Below, piece after piece: positions 48,401 to 61,457 of a stretch of 64,000 nucleotides of DNA. The notes under the pieces were generated by a model. That model ran no database searches and was not told where the DNA came from. It worked only from the letters and a program-made list of their open reading frames with translations. Origin of the DNA: Phoebastria nigripes (Eukaryota > Chordata > Aves > Procellariiformes > Diomedeidae); the NCBI GenBank assembly GCA_035582835.1, contig JAYKAV010002553.1:4003014-4067013 (forward strand), read 5' to 3'. The position numbers and the translations under genes are program-made. Each line of letters opens with the position of its first letter. The first letter of the stretch is position 1.

Positions 48401-51400
48401 TTTACTGTTTGAATTGTGATGTTGCTTACACAAAAATGCTCTTGAATATGATTTTAGTTAATTAAATCGATTGGTGTGATGATTTAGGCAAGAACTCTCT
48501 GGCTTTGTTATTTTGAATGTGACCTAGCAGTCTCTTATGTCACCCAAGACGACTNTTGATGAAAAGCCACCACTATGAACACTGAAGCAACAAAATTAAG
48601 AGTTTTGCCTTATATTTTGAATTACTGAAAATGAGGCTATTGAACAGTGATTTTCCATAAAAGCAGTATTGTGTTTCCATTACATGAGTGGTCAGCTACA
48701 GTTTCTCCTACATTCTATTAAATGTATGACAGACTGTGAGCATTTCCTTGCACTTTTGGAAGGACTTTCATTTAAATAAATAATTACGTCCAAGGAAATT
48801 TCTTGGTGCTTACAGTTTCATTGCTTCTTTTGCTATCATCAAGTAGTGTCAAGATCCGGAGATATCTGTTCTGCTGGTACTGTTCTAATTAGAAGGATAA
48901 TTAGTACACTATTACTGCTGCTTTGGCTATAGCTGTTTGGGGTGTTTCGCCACATGTAGCACACTATCTACAATGGAAGGTCATTTTTGAGTATTTTTCT
49001 GTTTTCACTAATGCTTGGGATTGGTTGTGCTGCAAGTGAATGGGTTTAGCAAAAGCTGGTATATACTGAAGATAATGATAAAACCAGCTGGAATTAGAGG
49101 TGCTAAGTGACTAGGTTTTATTAGTTTCTACAGGATTTTCCTATGATTCCTTTTAAGAATGTTGACAACACACTTTGTTTAGTTTGAAAAGACAATACAA
49201 GGGCCACAATCCCCTTAGGAAAGAGAGGTGTCACTTGAGACCATTATATGCATCTTTAGTATTCTGGTAACTCATCTTTATGCTTTTTTAAGTTTTGATG
49301 TTCTCAAGAGTAGCAGGCACTATGAATTACTCTACACAAATAGTGATATGTAATGAATTGATAAATACTTCTCATATTTTTACAAGTCTTTCCTCCTTTC
49401 TGTTTGGTTATCGAACTATGTAGGGTCTGCCACACCCCATTCATCTAGTGAGCTGTCAATACTGTTTTCAGTCATTTTTCTCTCTTCTCTTGTTCAATCA
49501 GTTTTGTTATTGTTCTCTGACTTTCCTCTCAGTTTATCTGTATAGTTCTGATATTATCTGTTGAAGCCCTAGGTAGTAGCTCAGCTGTCGTCTTCAGTTT
49601 GGAGGGAAAAAAAAAGTGCAATTACTACCTGTATTTTATGGTGCCTCCATATGTCTCTACATACGTGACACAAAAAGCAGGCATTCTTTTTTCCTTTCTG
49701 TTCCTGCCATTTTTGTGGTGCAAGCTCCTTCTTAATTTGTTTTTGTGGTGCAACTCTCAATGAATTATGGATGTTGTGGGAATAAACAATATTCTGGTTT
49801 ACTGAGAAGGATTTTAAAACTTTAAAAATANTTTTTCATTTTACACTGTAGCATTTCAATATAAATGATTCTAGTCCTATTCTGATACCATAAAGAAATT
49901 AAATGCATTTTTTCCCTATGAAGTACTTCATAGGATGTCTGCTCACACTNGTTTTGTATCTAACCACACGTCATGGGTAAAGAGAACAAACAGCTTAACC
50001 TGCAATATGTCAGCTGCTATCAGGCTTCCATGTAAAATGATTAACTACTATTAGTACTTAAGTTTGCATTTTAAAATAGAAGATATTCTNCTCTGCTTGA
50101 ACTGAAATTAGTATGTAAGAGAAACTGCAGAACTTGAAACACAATTTCTTAACACAACCCCAACACAGAGGTCCCGGATGGACAATCTTAATGGACTGAG
50201 CTTTCTATCTTTTGTCAAATTATCTTGGATATCCATCTNACACACCTTTTTAGTTGAGAAGTGGAAAACCAAACAGGAATTAAGAGGAAGTGCACAGCGG
50301 GGGCAGGTGTGGTTGGTCTCCTGGTTGGTCTCTCCTCTAGAACTTCAGGGTACCTTCAGCTGGTCTCAGTGAGTGGACCTTAAAGGAAGGAGTTCAGAGG
50401 GATTAATTTTCTAGACATTGGTTGTTCAGCTTATCTATCAGCTAGACACAGGACTGGGTCAAGTCTGGTCTGAACCAGTTACTGGGCTGCCCAGCAGAAA
50501 ATGAGGTGGAAGTTGACATATTACTGTTTTTTCATGAAGTTTGGGTGGTTTTTTTTTTTTTTGTTTGTTTGTGGTTTGGTTTTGTTTATTTTCCCCTGTG
50601 GATATTATCAGAGGACATAAATATTTTCAGTAATGGGTCACACGTCCTTCTATGTTCACTATGCATTTGGGAATAGCAGTCTTCATCTAAATGTCTTTCT
50701 TGCATTTGGTTATCTGAGATGTGCTTTCTCTGTGGATGCACTGCTGTGTGAGCTCACAATCTTTAGGCTTTACTGGGTGGGATGCAGTACCATCTCACTG
50801 AAGAAGCCTCAGCTGTGGAATTTGTTTCCTCTCTAATGTTGAGTGAACCCAAGTCCATTGACTTTGAAGGCATGGTAAAAAGATTCTTTCTCTCTGCTTA
50901 AGGGGTTGTAGGAAGTTGAAGTTTGTTTGCATTATGATCAAGAGCTTTTTATTTGATACTTTTTTTAATACTACAGTTGATCCTCTTATACTGGACATGT
51001 TTTATACCTGAATGAGACTTTGTTGCACAGGATTACGTCTTTTTGCACTTTTCATAGTTTCACAGAAGCAAAAATCATAGCATCCATTTAAGCAAACTGT
51101 GATAAGATTTGTGCTTGTTTAATTTTAATGGAAGAACCAGAAAGAAAATCAGAGAGATGGCTTGTAGCCCATTAGAACAATTCATCCTTTTAGGTGTGTC
51201 TATATTGCTTAAGAAAGAGGTCCAGGAGAGAGTGGAAGCAATGGCTTGTTGACCATCCATGCTTCTCAGTTGTTAGCATGCTCCTTGGGGTGATTTTGGT
51301 CCTTGTGTACATGTGAGGTTGGTTGGTTTGTTTCCACTGCAGGATGAATGAAATGGCATGCAGCCTGTGTTGCAGCCCACCAGAGAAGTAGACTTGCATC

Positions 51401-54400
51401 GTGAACTACACGTATGGATTACATACTTTGAGGTGTTGCTGTAGGTCATGAGTTTGAAGGATAACCCTTCAGAGTCTGCAGGAATAGTGCTGGAGGTCTT
51501 CACAGGGCCAGGGAGGACAAACCTGGTGGAGAATTAATGTCTTCTGAACATGCTCCCTGGGGTAAACTGTTCCCTAAAGTGTCTCGGGAGAAGNGGCAGC
51601 AGAGACGTAAGATGTGAAAGCGTCAGTGAAGTGGGCAAACAGTTCATAATGTGTCTGATCAGCGGAGTGGTGCTGGCTAGTGGATTGCTCCTCAGGACTA
51701 TTTCAGTTAGATGTATCCCATGAGGGCTAGGGCTGAAAGTACCACCATTTTAACTTCCAGTTACTTGGGGCTTGGATTATTATATATAGTGCAAAGGCAG
51801 TTTGCGAACTGAACTTTAAAACAAATACCTTCTCAGAAGGTTTCTCCAGGAAACTTTTTTTTTTTTTTTTAAAGAAAAGTAAAACTTTAAGTGGATTTTG
51901 GTTTTGGAAAATAGCTTCACTGAAATAAAGTGTGCTCATTTTCTTAGTGTTTCTATCCTCAGAATAAGATAATTAAAATGTGAGATTCTTAGCACATGGC
52001 TAGAAACTGATAATTATTTAAACCAGCTGCCTAGTTGCAATATGTAACAATATCTATCACTGTGATTCACTAGCACATCAGAGAAAAAAAAAAAGACAAG
52101 TGAAAATGCTGTGAATAAATAAAATGTGAGAAATACTTAATCGTAGTGGGTGCATGGTGGTGATTTGTTTTAAAAATCCAAACTATATTTAATCTTTTAT
52201 TAAAATAAATGACTCAGTTTCTGTTACATCTGAAAGTTATGTTATAAGCTATCCAAAATCAAGTACGTGAATAGCACCTTTTTCCATGTATTTATCCACC
52301 AAACCTTTGCATCTGTAAGTACAAAAAAAGGATGCTCTTCNTGTCTCTGTTTTCCTGCAAAATTTCTGCAGGTCTCTAATTAAAATCATCTCCCTGTAAG
52401 CAGGTGACTGTATTCAAGGGAAAAGAGATACCTAACTATTTCAGCCATACTTCATACATTTCATGTCCATTCTGTTACTTTTCTGAAGAAGTAATATACA
52501 AAATTATTCAGTGTAATTTTGGCATCAAGAGTCAGAGCAACAATTTGACCAGGCATTGATTATTTGAAAAGATTTTTCATCATCTGTAGTTAAGCCTCAT
52601 TTCTGAGTTAGTATATTGAACATTGTAACCAAAACTTCCCTCCCTTCTAGCCTCATTCCCACAGCAAATGTCCTCAGAAGGGAAGAAGGTTATGAGTTGC
52701 ATCAAAAGTTTAACAAGTGATTCATTACTGTATGAAAAATAATGTGATTTAAGTTTGCCCATGAACTTGTTCATTGTATTCACAGAATCGGTCTTCAGTA
52801 CAAACCAAATCCTTCTTGATAACAGCCCATTGCAAGTTCTTGGACATCACTACAGCTAATTAAAAAGAGGTGGATTCTTCCCATGTAGCATACCAACCAG
52901 CTGAATGAAACGTAGNTAACTTGTATTAATTGTTAGAGAAGATTTTTTTTTCCCCATGGACCTTATTGGAATGCTAGGATTCTCTAAAGCTGTAATTCTG
53001 AACCAAAGAATCGTATTTTAACTATGATAGCCATATTACTTTGTTTATAAAACCTGCATTTTAGTTGGCACTGTAAAGAAGAGGAGGCCCTGAAGGAAAC
53101 TTAATTTTTGAAACCTGATCTCTGTGTGAAAGTCTCTGTGAAAGTCTGGTATAAAGATTTGAAAGCGTTCATTTAGAAACTCAAATTTACATAGTTAAGT
53201 TCTATGATTTTTGGGTTTTTTAATGTTGTGGTGCCTGTTATATTTTTCAAGACTCAGTTTATCTTTCACAAAAATAAAAGCTAATGACTAAATGAGATAG
53301 CAGTATTGCAGAACATGAGCTGTGTTTACTGAGTGTTCCATTTATGAACTAAATGTTCTGCTTAATCTTGTGATTTATTATTAGTTAGATAGTTCTCTTT
53401 AATTTCTAGGAGTTTGTTTTATTTGGATTAATGATACTGGTTTCAGTCTACACGCTTAGGACCGTACAGAAGGAGACCCAGAGGTAGAGAGTAGGAGACC
53501 CATGTGCTGTTGACTTGTGCTGCATTTTCATGGAGTTGCCAGCAAAGTTCAGACTGCCCTCTTTTTCTGGGCAGAATGAATAGAAGGCTGGAAAAACAAA
53601 TTGGCACCATGAAAGTTTTTCAAAGACAGAACTACTTGTATCGAAGCCAGATGAGAGTTCTAAAGTGCATGTATCTTTGCAAATCAGTCCAAATATAATA
53701 TTTGTATCTAATGTCATTGTAATAGACCTCAAAGATGGTCTCTCTGTAACGCAGCATATAACCAAATGACCCAATATGAAGTGGAATTTATGATGTTAGT
53801 GTTTCCAAGCCCAGCCAATTTTAATTTTGGGACTTCATTTTTTCTTGACTGACACAAGTTCTGTGCAGCCTCAGAAAAGANGGTGAATAAAAGAACTGAA
53901 TAAAATAAGAGAACATTTCATGTATTTACATTTTCTAGTTTAGATATTCAGAATTTTAAAACAATTTTCCAATTTAGTCACTGTATGGGCACCTAAAAAG
54001 TTCAGAAAATCTGACAGTTGGAAACAGTTTGCGGTCTTTCATCATGTCACTGCTGAAATATATTCCTAAGATGGTAGTGAAGAGTTGGTACATTAGAGAA
54101 ATGTTTAATGTCATACATATGATTTTTAGTCTGAGAAGTAGAAGGAAGATCTTGAGATGTGGAGTTTCTTAGTTGATGGCAGTAGACTGTGTGTATATTG
54201 AAGCATATTTAATTTTTGTTGTAAACATAGGCTTCTGCGTGCTTTCAGATGCCTGGATTTACGTGTTCATGATTAATCCCAAATTGCCACTTGTGGATTA
54301 TACTAACCGATTCTGGGTGAGGAGTAATGTTGCTGCACAAGTGTATTCAGTAACAACTTATTATAATAACATACGGGTCAGATCTGAGCTGCTCTGTTGT

Positions 54401-55822
54401 CCATGTTCTCTGACAGTGGGCCATCAAATCTCATTAAAATATATTTACACACGTTTACTGATGAATTTTAGAAATAACTTGCAAAAATCTCCAAATCTTA
54501 CTAACATTACAGTATTTAAAATTTCCTACATCAATATTTATTTTCTCTTTCACTATGGGTCAGTGTTATGTGTTGTCTTTTGCACCTAGACTTGAGATTT
54601 TATGTGATAGGTATATGCTGAGGCAAAGCACTTCTGTTCATACACAATGGGAAATGCTAAGAGCGAGGCAAGTTAAGATAGTCTTGTGTAACATATTGTT
54701 TTAAAACTTTACAAAAGTAAAAAGTCGATTCATGAAGTCTCAAGGTTGCTATTTAAGAGCATAAAATTTCTTTCGAAAATTTGTTTTGTTTTATTTCTAT
54801 CTTTATTGCAAGCTATGTCTCTTATTTTGAAATGGAAATTTGTGCACTAGAGAAGTATAATTTATTGTAAATGTTACATTAAAAGACTCATTTCTCAAGC
54901 AGTTGGAATTAAATTTTTTCAGAGACAATCGTTTCTTCTGCGCATTGCATAATCATTAGATGTGTTTAAAAAAAAGATTTCTTGAGCTTCTAAACCAAAT
55001 TGCATTTCTTTTGTGTATTGTAACGTTTTTAAGTGTAACATCTTCAGAATGAGTGCATGTTAATAATGTATTGCTTCTGAAATAGCTGGGAAAATATAGC
55101 AATGAAAAATCACTAAATTAGAAAGAGCCGCTTACGACATCAACAGTAGTTTAACAAGAAGAGCAAGAATAGACAACTTTTTCAATAGCTTGCATGCAGG
55201 GCTAGTTTGCATGTGTACTTGGTGGTGGTACTTGATGGGCCAGGCATAGCTTAATTACTGAATTTCTACTATGCAAAGGTTGCAACAGGAAAACATTTTT
55301 GGACTAGTCTGTTTTTGTGGTAAAGGGGTGTTTTTTTGTTTGTCTCTCCTGTAGAAAATTAAATACTTTCTCTGTATTTATCAGCCATTGATGATATCAT
55401 TCTTTGTACATCCCTGCTATAGCAGCCACTGCAAAGTGACTGTATTGTCCTCTAATCTAGTGGAACAGTTTTTAACNTGTCCCTTGCTTCATCAGCCTTT
55501 TTGCTGACTGGGAAGCCCAACAAGTAGCTTTGCCAGTGGTAATTTAGAATCTACTAAGGGCATTTATCAGTGTTATAATTTTCAGTTGAAGCCAAAATTC
55601 CTTTGTTGACATATTTCTTGAATGTGCTTTTATTTAATAAAGAAGAAACTATGCACTTCAGGAAATGGTAATCTTTATTTACTGCTGTGATGGGAAAATG
55701 CAAATGAAGCACAGAATTTTGTGATTAGTATTTTACAGAGCAGTCATTTACCATAATTACATGTTTTTAATCAGTGGAATTACCATGTTCTATTAACCAG
55801 ATTCTTTCCTGACTTCTTGTAG
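45459..55822 (+). other. Intron 1 of the ADGRA gene, last part
   Basis: AT-rich unique DNA with no recognised exon or transposon. A slightly GC-richer zone lies at about 51,170-51,720. The intron closes with a pyrimidine-rich acceptor, TTCTTTCCTGACTTCTTGTAG, whose AG is at 55821-55822. Splicing from 11093 to 55823 removes 44,729 nt. Confidence 0.75.
49711..49753 (+). repeat. Short direct repeat, period 30 nt
   Basis: TTTTGTGGTGCAA occurs at 49711-49723 and again at 49741-49753. It is probably a chance or slippage product. Confidence 0.6.
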
Positions 55823-55894
55823 GATTCTGAGTAACAACAAGATCTTATGGTTGAAGAATGGCTCTTTCTTCGGACTGAGATCCCTGGAGAGACT
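55823..55894 (+). CDS. ADGRA3: Adhesion G protein-coupled receptor A3 (GPR125)-like, coding exon 2: leucine-rich repeat exon
   Basis: This 72-nt exon encodes one 24-residue LRR unit, the standard single-repeat exon of this family. It is bounded by an acceptor AG at 55821-55822 and the donor GTGAGT at 55895. Exon 1 ends with CT and this exon begins with G, completing Leu74. The translation continues ILSNNKILWLKNGSFFGLR then SLERL (residues 75-98), with the last codon again split after two bases. The LxxNxI asparagine-ladder signature is SNNKI (77-81), and N86-G-S is a second N-glycosylation sequon. From memory of the family, ILSNNKI, LKNGSF and LERL fit ADGRA3 better than ADGRA2. Trp83, where the family as I recall it usually has a small polar or charged residue, is unusual. 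The equal intron phase on both sides supports this as a real symmetric LRR exon. Confidence 0.8.
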
Positions 55895-56241
55895 GTGAGT
55901 AACTGATCAGCCTCGTTCCACCTTCAATTAAAAAGTGTTTGTATTTTAAATATAAAAACAAACATCAGATAATGAAGTTGAGATGTTCTGAACTGTATTG
56001 CACAGTAGAGTTTCTAGGCAGTCATCAAGTTAAGAAACAGCATAAAAATGAGTGAATGGGGATGGACGTGGAAAATACAGGAAAGCACTGCCATCAATTT
56101 GGAACTAAAATAAACATCCAGTCAAAGACTTGTAGTACACTATGTACACTATCACAGTGAAGACTGGTATATGTAATGGTAACACTAATGTACCTGTCAT
56201 ATAGTTTGAGTTATTTAACTCATTGCTCTCCAATACTTCCA

Positions 56242-56295
56242 TTTTAATTCTATTCTAATTTTAATTCTATTCTATATTTTAATTATATTCTAAAG
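56242..56295 (+). repeat. AT-rich tandem repeat, about three units of 16-20 nt
   Basis: The unit TTTTAATTCTATTCTA is repeated imperfectly about three times, the last as TTTTAATTATATTCTA. Confidence 0.75.
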
Positions 56296-59200
56296 AAATT
56301 GGACAACATTTATCACTAGAGCAGACAATGACATTGATAAAGCTCCATGATTGTGTATTTCTAGTCAATATTTAGAGGCGGGAAGAGGAGTGAGGTTTCC
56401 ATATGATCTGCTGAGGAGCAACTAATGAGTTAGGAAGAAAACATTCTGAAACTTTTATGGAATAAATAAGCAGTAACAGCTATACTGCAATAACACTGCT
56501 TTCTGTATATATAGGTCACTCATTTGAGAATAATCATGTAAGCAAGTCTAAAAGGCTATTTTTTTATAAATATGGGAAACTTACTTTGCCAGTGCATCTA
56601 AAATGAGTAATTATATCATGCCTGTTTTAAAACATCTCCTGCAGCTTAAGCTACGTTATTTTTATATTGCTTTGTAAGAATACATTCATTATGTAGAGCT
56701 GTTGATTTAAAGTAGTTGCTACATTCATGAATGCATGAAGGTATTCTATGTTGTATGAATGTTTCCATGTGCAAAAAAATTACATATTAAAATCAACTTT
56801 CGCTAATATTTTACTATATATGTGTGTGGTGTGCATCCTGTTTATGGTTGTGTAATAAGGTGTGTAAGTATATGATACTGAGATATTTGAATATTCTAAC
56901 TGCAATTTAAAAATAAAGAATGTATTTTGAGGTCTGGAGCAATCCCTTAAGCACCTTGAAGGGTTAGGATAAAGCTAACTGTCCGAACAGTTATGTAAAG
57001 GAATACTAAATTTTCTCTGCATATAGTTAGAGATGTAACAAATACTTCTTTAATATTGGCAATATTAAATGGTATGGAATGAAGAGTAGTTGTGTATTAT
57101 TTACTAACTGGTTTAATCTCAGGTGTGACAATGATAGGTTTATAAAGAAGTTTACAAATATTTTAGACACAACAATTTAGGGCATAGGATTACAAATTTA
57201 TTGCAAGAAAGGAAATTAGTAAATTAAATTCTAATGTACTCCAAGTAAAGCATTAGCGTTTAGAAACAGAGGAAAACATTTCCTCTGGGTTTTTCTTTTT
57301 AGGTTTAATTTACATTGGGGAATGATACTGAGCATGTACTTTTTAAAACTTCATTANTTATCTAGTTTGAGAAATACTTCAACCTGAAGAGACATTGCAA
57401 ACAATATTGAGAACAGTGTGTAGCCTCAAGTATCATCGCCATCTAAACCTTCTTAATTTACTGTATTGATTTTTCGCAACATTACAGATAAAATCAGTGA
57501 GTGTCATCTCCTCTGTATATGATGCTATTTGGTGATGATGTTAATACAAAATCCGTAAGTGGTCCTTGAAGCAAAGACTAGAATTCAGGTGATGACATTC
57601 TCATCAGATTCGGATGCTTTGTCTCTTGTTCTCTGGCCCCATACACTTCTTATCAATATCTGCAAAGGCCCAGTTCCAGCTGGCGGGGTGAGAACAGCTG
57701 GAATAGTCTACTAAGAGGTGGAAGCAGTGGGTGTGAATGAACTACATCTGCTCATAACCCTTGGACAAAGGTGTCCCCAGCTTTGCCTTTTCCACACAAG
57801 CCAATTCAGAGCGGTACTTCAGATGCTTAAAATGGAGAACTATGACAGCAACTGCTGTTGATGTTCATGGCTTGTCAAAATGGACCAAAAAGAATTTTTA
57901 CTCCTTGCCTGAAAGGGGAGGTAGAGAATCTTATGAAGTACAGTAGCAGGAAAATCCAGCTTTCTTTAAGATAATGTTAAGTTTAGAAGATCAGGTGCTT
58001 AGAAACGTGGGTGTGCTGGAGTTAAGTATTACTCATTTAATTTGGCTTTGCACTCCTTGTGGTCCTGCAGAACAAAAAATTTAGTAGTGTGAATGCCATA
58101 GAGACAAGAATCATGCCTGTCTGTAATTCTTATGTGGTTACCATGAGATCATGAGCCAGAAGAGTGTTAGCTTATATGGAAAATGAAATCATTCAATGTC
58201 AAACTTGAAAACTTTAAAGGGGAAGTAAAATTTCAGGTGGAACTGCGTGACTTGTATATTCTGGCTTTTCCCTATCCTGGAGTGCTCAAAACCACTTTTT
58301 GAGCAGAGAATGGTTTGAAGCCCAACTCCAATAAGCTAGCGACAACTTTCCCCGCATTATTTTGTTTTTCAATGCATGTCACAACAGGAATTGGATTACA
58401 GAAGTGTCAGTCCTCCCAAGTTCTGGTGATTTCTCAACAGTGTGTTATGCAAGTGAGAGACCTCACTAAGCAGTTGTCTCAAACTAGGTCTCCTCATTTT
58501 ATGCAACTTTAATCAAGCAAACCGAGAAACATAAGTTGTTTGCCCCTTAACTGTCCATTCTAAGAGTAAGACAGAATCGATTTCTCTAATGCTAAGACTA
58601 TTGTAGAACTCTTATATTGTGCATGAAATGCAATATTTTCAAAATATAGTTGGATCTGGTTTGTATTTGTTTCTGCAGACTTCTCAGCAAATTGCATTTT
58701 TTTTCAACCATAGCATTTGTATTACAAGGTTTCTATTTCAGATTGTCTTAAATTGTGTTACTGCTGTAAAAGGAAATCTGATATTAGGTTTTCAGGGGAA
58801 TCAACCAGCCAGCCAGGAAAAAACATGTTTGGGGATACAGTTGTTTCCCTTTTAGTAATAGAAAGATAATCTTATATTTACTAATATTTTATTAATATTA
58901 AAAATGAAACATTTAATAATGTCTGTAATAAAAACTATATAAGTAATAGTGATCAAAATACATTTACGAAATATTAGTATTTCTACTGGGCAGTTTGTAA
59001 AAATGCTTTGACAAACACCATCTCACAAAAGGTGCTTTTTCTGTATTTCGTATGTGTGTGAACAGTGACTCATGAGTGATCTGTAGAGATGGCACTCTCT
59101 CTGCACTTAGTTTGAGTTTTCTGAAACTAAGAATTACTACCTTGTGCTGGTTTGGAAAGGTTGACTCACAAATGTGTTATGGCATCTGGATCATGATGCA

Positions 59201-59956
59201 CTGCTGTGCCACTGGGCTTACTTTGTAGTACTACAAGAGGCATTAAGAAGTGAATATCATTCCTTAAATATCATAATAAAAACTTCCTGTAAACTTAGGT
59301 TTTGTACGGTGCTCAGTTGTATTGGCCTTGACTACTGCCTTGATTTGGATGAAAATCAGAAATGTAGGTAAGAAACTAAATAAACTTTTTTGAAGCAAGT
59401 GTGGTAATGAAACTGTTTGCTAAAATATGAAGAGCTTTATGGAATTTAATTGGAAGAGATCTACAGACCATAAATTCTACAGATGAGAGTGAGCACCTTG
59501 AACCCATTTCTGTGATACACCCTGTGGAGATGGCTTCATATTCACGAGGCTGAGAGTTCAGTTTAGATTTGAAGCTTGGGACAAAGACTTGACAGCTTGT
59601 AATAGTTTCATTTCCAGTACCTTCCCTTTCTGTAGTCAGTGTCTTCTGTTCTTGGGAGATGCATTGATCTAAGCAGGACAGCATCGGTTATCGTAGACAT
59701 TTAAATAGGTTTTTCATATGCTCTGGGCACCAGAAAAGAAAGGCAAAGTGGGTTTTCAAAGCCATGAAACAGTGAGATAGTCCTTTCAAGTAAGTTTCAG
59801 CAATCCAGAAGCTCTCATTTAGTTAAAATAGTGATTTTGAGGACCTGAACAACTGAAAAATTAAGAGTCTGTATAATTTGATGGTATAATTATTCCATAA
59901 ATTAGAACAATATATTAAATGGAAAAATCTGTGGCTTACAGTTTGATTTTTTTAAA

Positions 59957-59983
59957 TTTTATTTATTTATTTATTTATTTTTA
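59957..59983 (+). repeat. (TTTA)n microsatellite
   Basis: About six tandem TTTA units, likely length-polymorphic. Confidence 0.8.
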
Positions 59984-61422
59984 ACTTATGGTCAGTGGAG
60001 CTAACCATTGCTATTACCCAAGGAATCATAGGCAGTATATGGTATGGACCCTGCTCCAAAGACATTGCAGCCTCTGAACTCTCTTGCCTCTGTGTAGCAA
60101 AGTAATATTATTAGTAACAGTTGTGGCAAGTCTTCTTATGCTTGAGAACATTTGGCCTCTAAATATCTCTTCTGGAAAATGCCNTAGTCCACATGTTGCT
60201 TCTGGGGACAAGGACTGAGGTTGCTGGGCCAGCTGTGCTGGACCCAAAGTCAAGATCTAGACTAGGAAACTAAATCTTCTTCCCTTATCCTGATGTCAGC
60301 TGGCACAAAAAAGTACGTATCTGAGCTATTATCCACACTACTCATTTTCTGACCCTCCACAACAACCACTGCATCACAATTGCCTGGATAGCCCCTGTCA
60401 CGCACTAACTCCCCATGTTACGTCTGGCTGGGGGCAATATGTCGTGGCTTCTTCTCCGCTGTGGGCTTCCTGGTGCTTAATGGAGCTGATCTGGTATTTG
60501 CACATTTTCTAAAGTGGGTGTATGAAGTCTCTCTCTCTCTGTTTCATAACCAAATGTACTTTTCCATGAAGTTTATAGGAGCATAATGAGCACCTCTGAG
60601 ACTGCTGCTCCTTTGTCCCCTGTGGCTGAAACTCTTTAACGGGTTCAGAAGCTATTTGGAGGGAACCAGCAAATAAAAATAAAGAAACATACACAAACAG
60701 ACCATGCTTGCATAAGCAGTGTTTCCTTGGGAAATCAGGATGAAAGATCACTAAGCAAGATTACACATTTTTCACAGTTGACCCAGAAGAAAAGCATGCC
60801 AGGCACTAATACTTCAACAGTGACTGTTTTACAGAAACTTGCTGTTACATTTTCCCAATATTCCTAGACATGTTTCTAGACAAAGAAAAATAATGCTGAA
60901 GTATTTGTAAGAATTTGGCATTGAATTTATTTTTTGTTTTAATTTTATTTTTTTAGCTGTATAGATCAGTCTTACTTGAGCAGGTCTCACTTAGATCGTG
61001 TGTACTTTTACTAAGTGTTGCTGTACCATAAAGTTACCAACTGTGTGGCAGTGCTATGCAGTCACATGTTGTCCTCAGTTATTATTAGATAAGATTGCAT
61101 AAAACCTATTTTCAGTAGATTTCAGTATGACATTCTGCAACTATATATTGTGCTGTGCAATTGAAGTAATAACACATTAACTTGAGGGAATGAAAGGGCA
61201 AGGAAAGGCAAGCAAAACAAATCAGACCATAGAAAAAACCATGTTGTTAAACAGCTGGTATAAAAATATGGTATTTAGATGTTCCTTAGCAAAACTCAAG
61301 TGATGAAAGGGTAAAATATAAAGGTTTTACATTTTGATATACTGATGTGCTTCTTTAAACATGCAATTTATGTTCTTGAAATTACAGGTGAGTTCATTTC
61401 TTTTCCTGCCTATACTTTTGAA

Positions 61423-61457
61423 ATGTGCATGTGCACACACACATGCATACACGCGTG
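61423..61457. repeat. 35-nt perfect alternating purine-pyrimidine tract
   Basis: Every base from 61423 to 61457 alternates purine and pyrimidine; it includes GTGCATGTGCACACACACA and CACGCGTG. Such tracts are the classic Z-DNA-prone sequence. Confidence 0.85.

Noticed and set aside
54173..54589. 138-codon plus-strand open frame about 1.2 kb before exon 2
   Set aside because: Phe/Ile/Tyr/Val-rich translation typical of AT-rich chance frames, no recognised domain, no splice linkage to the receptor.
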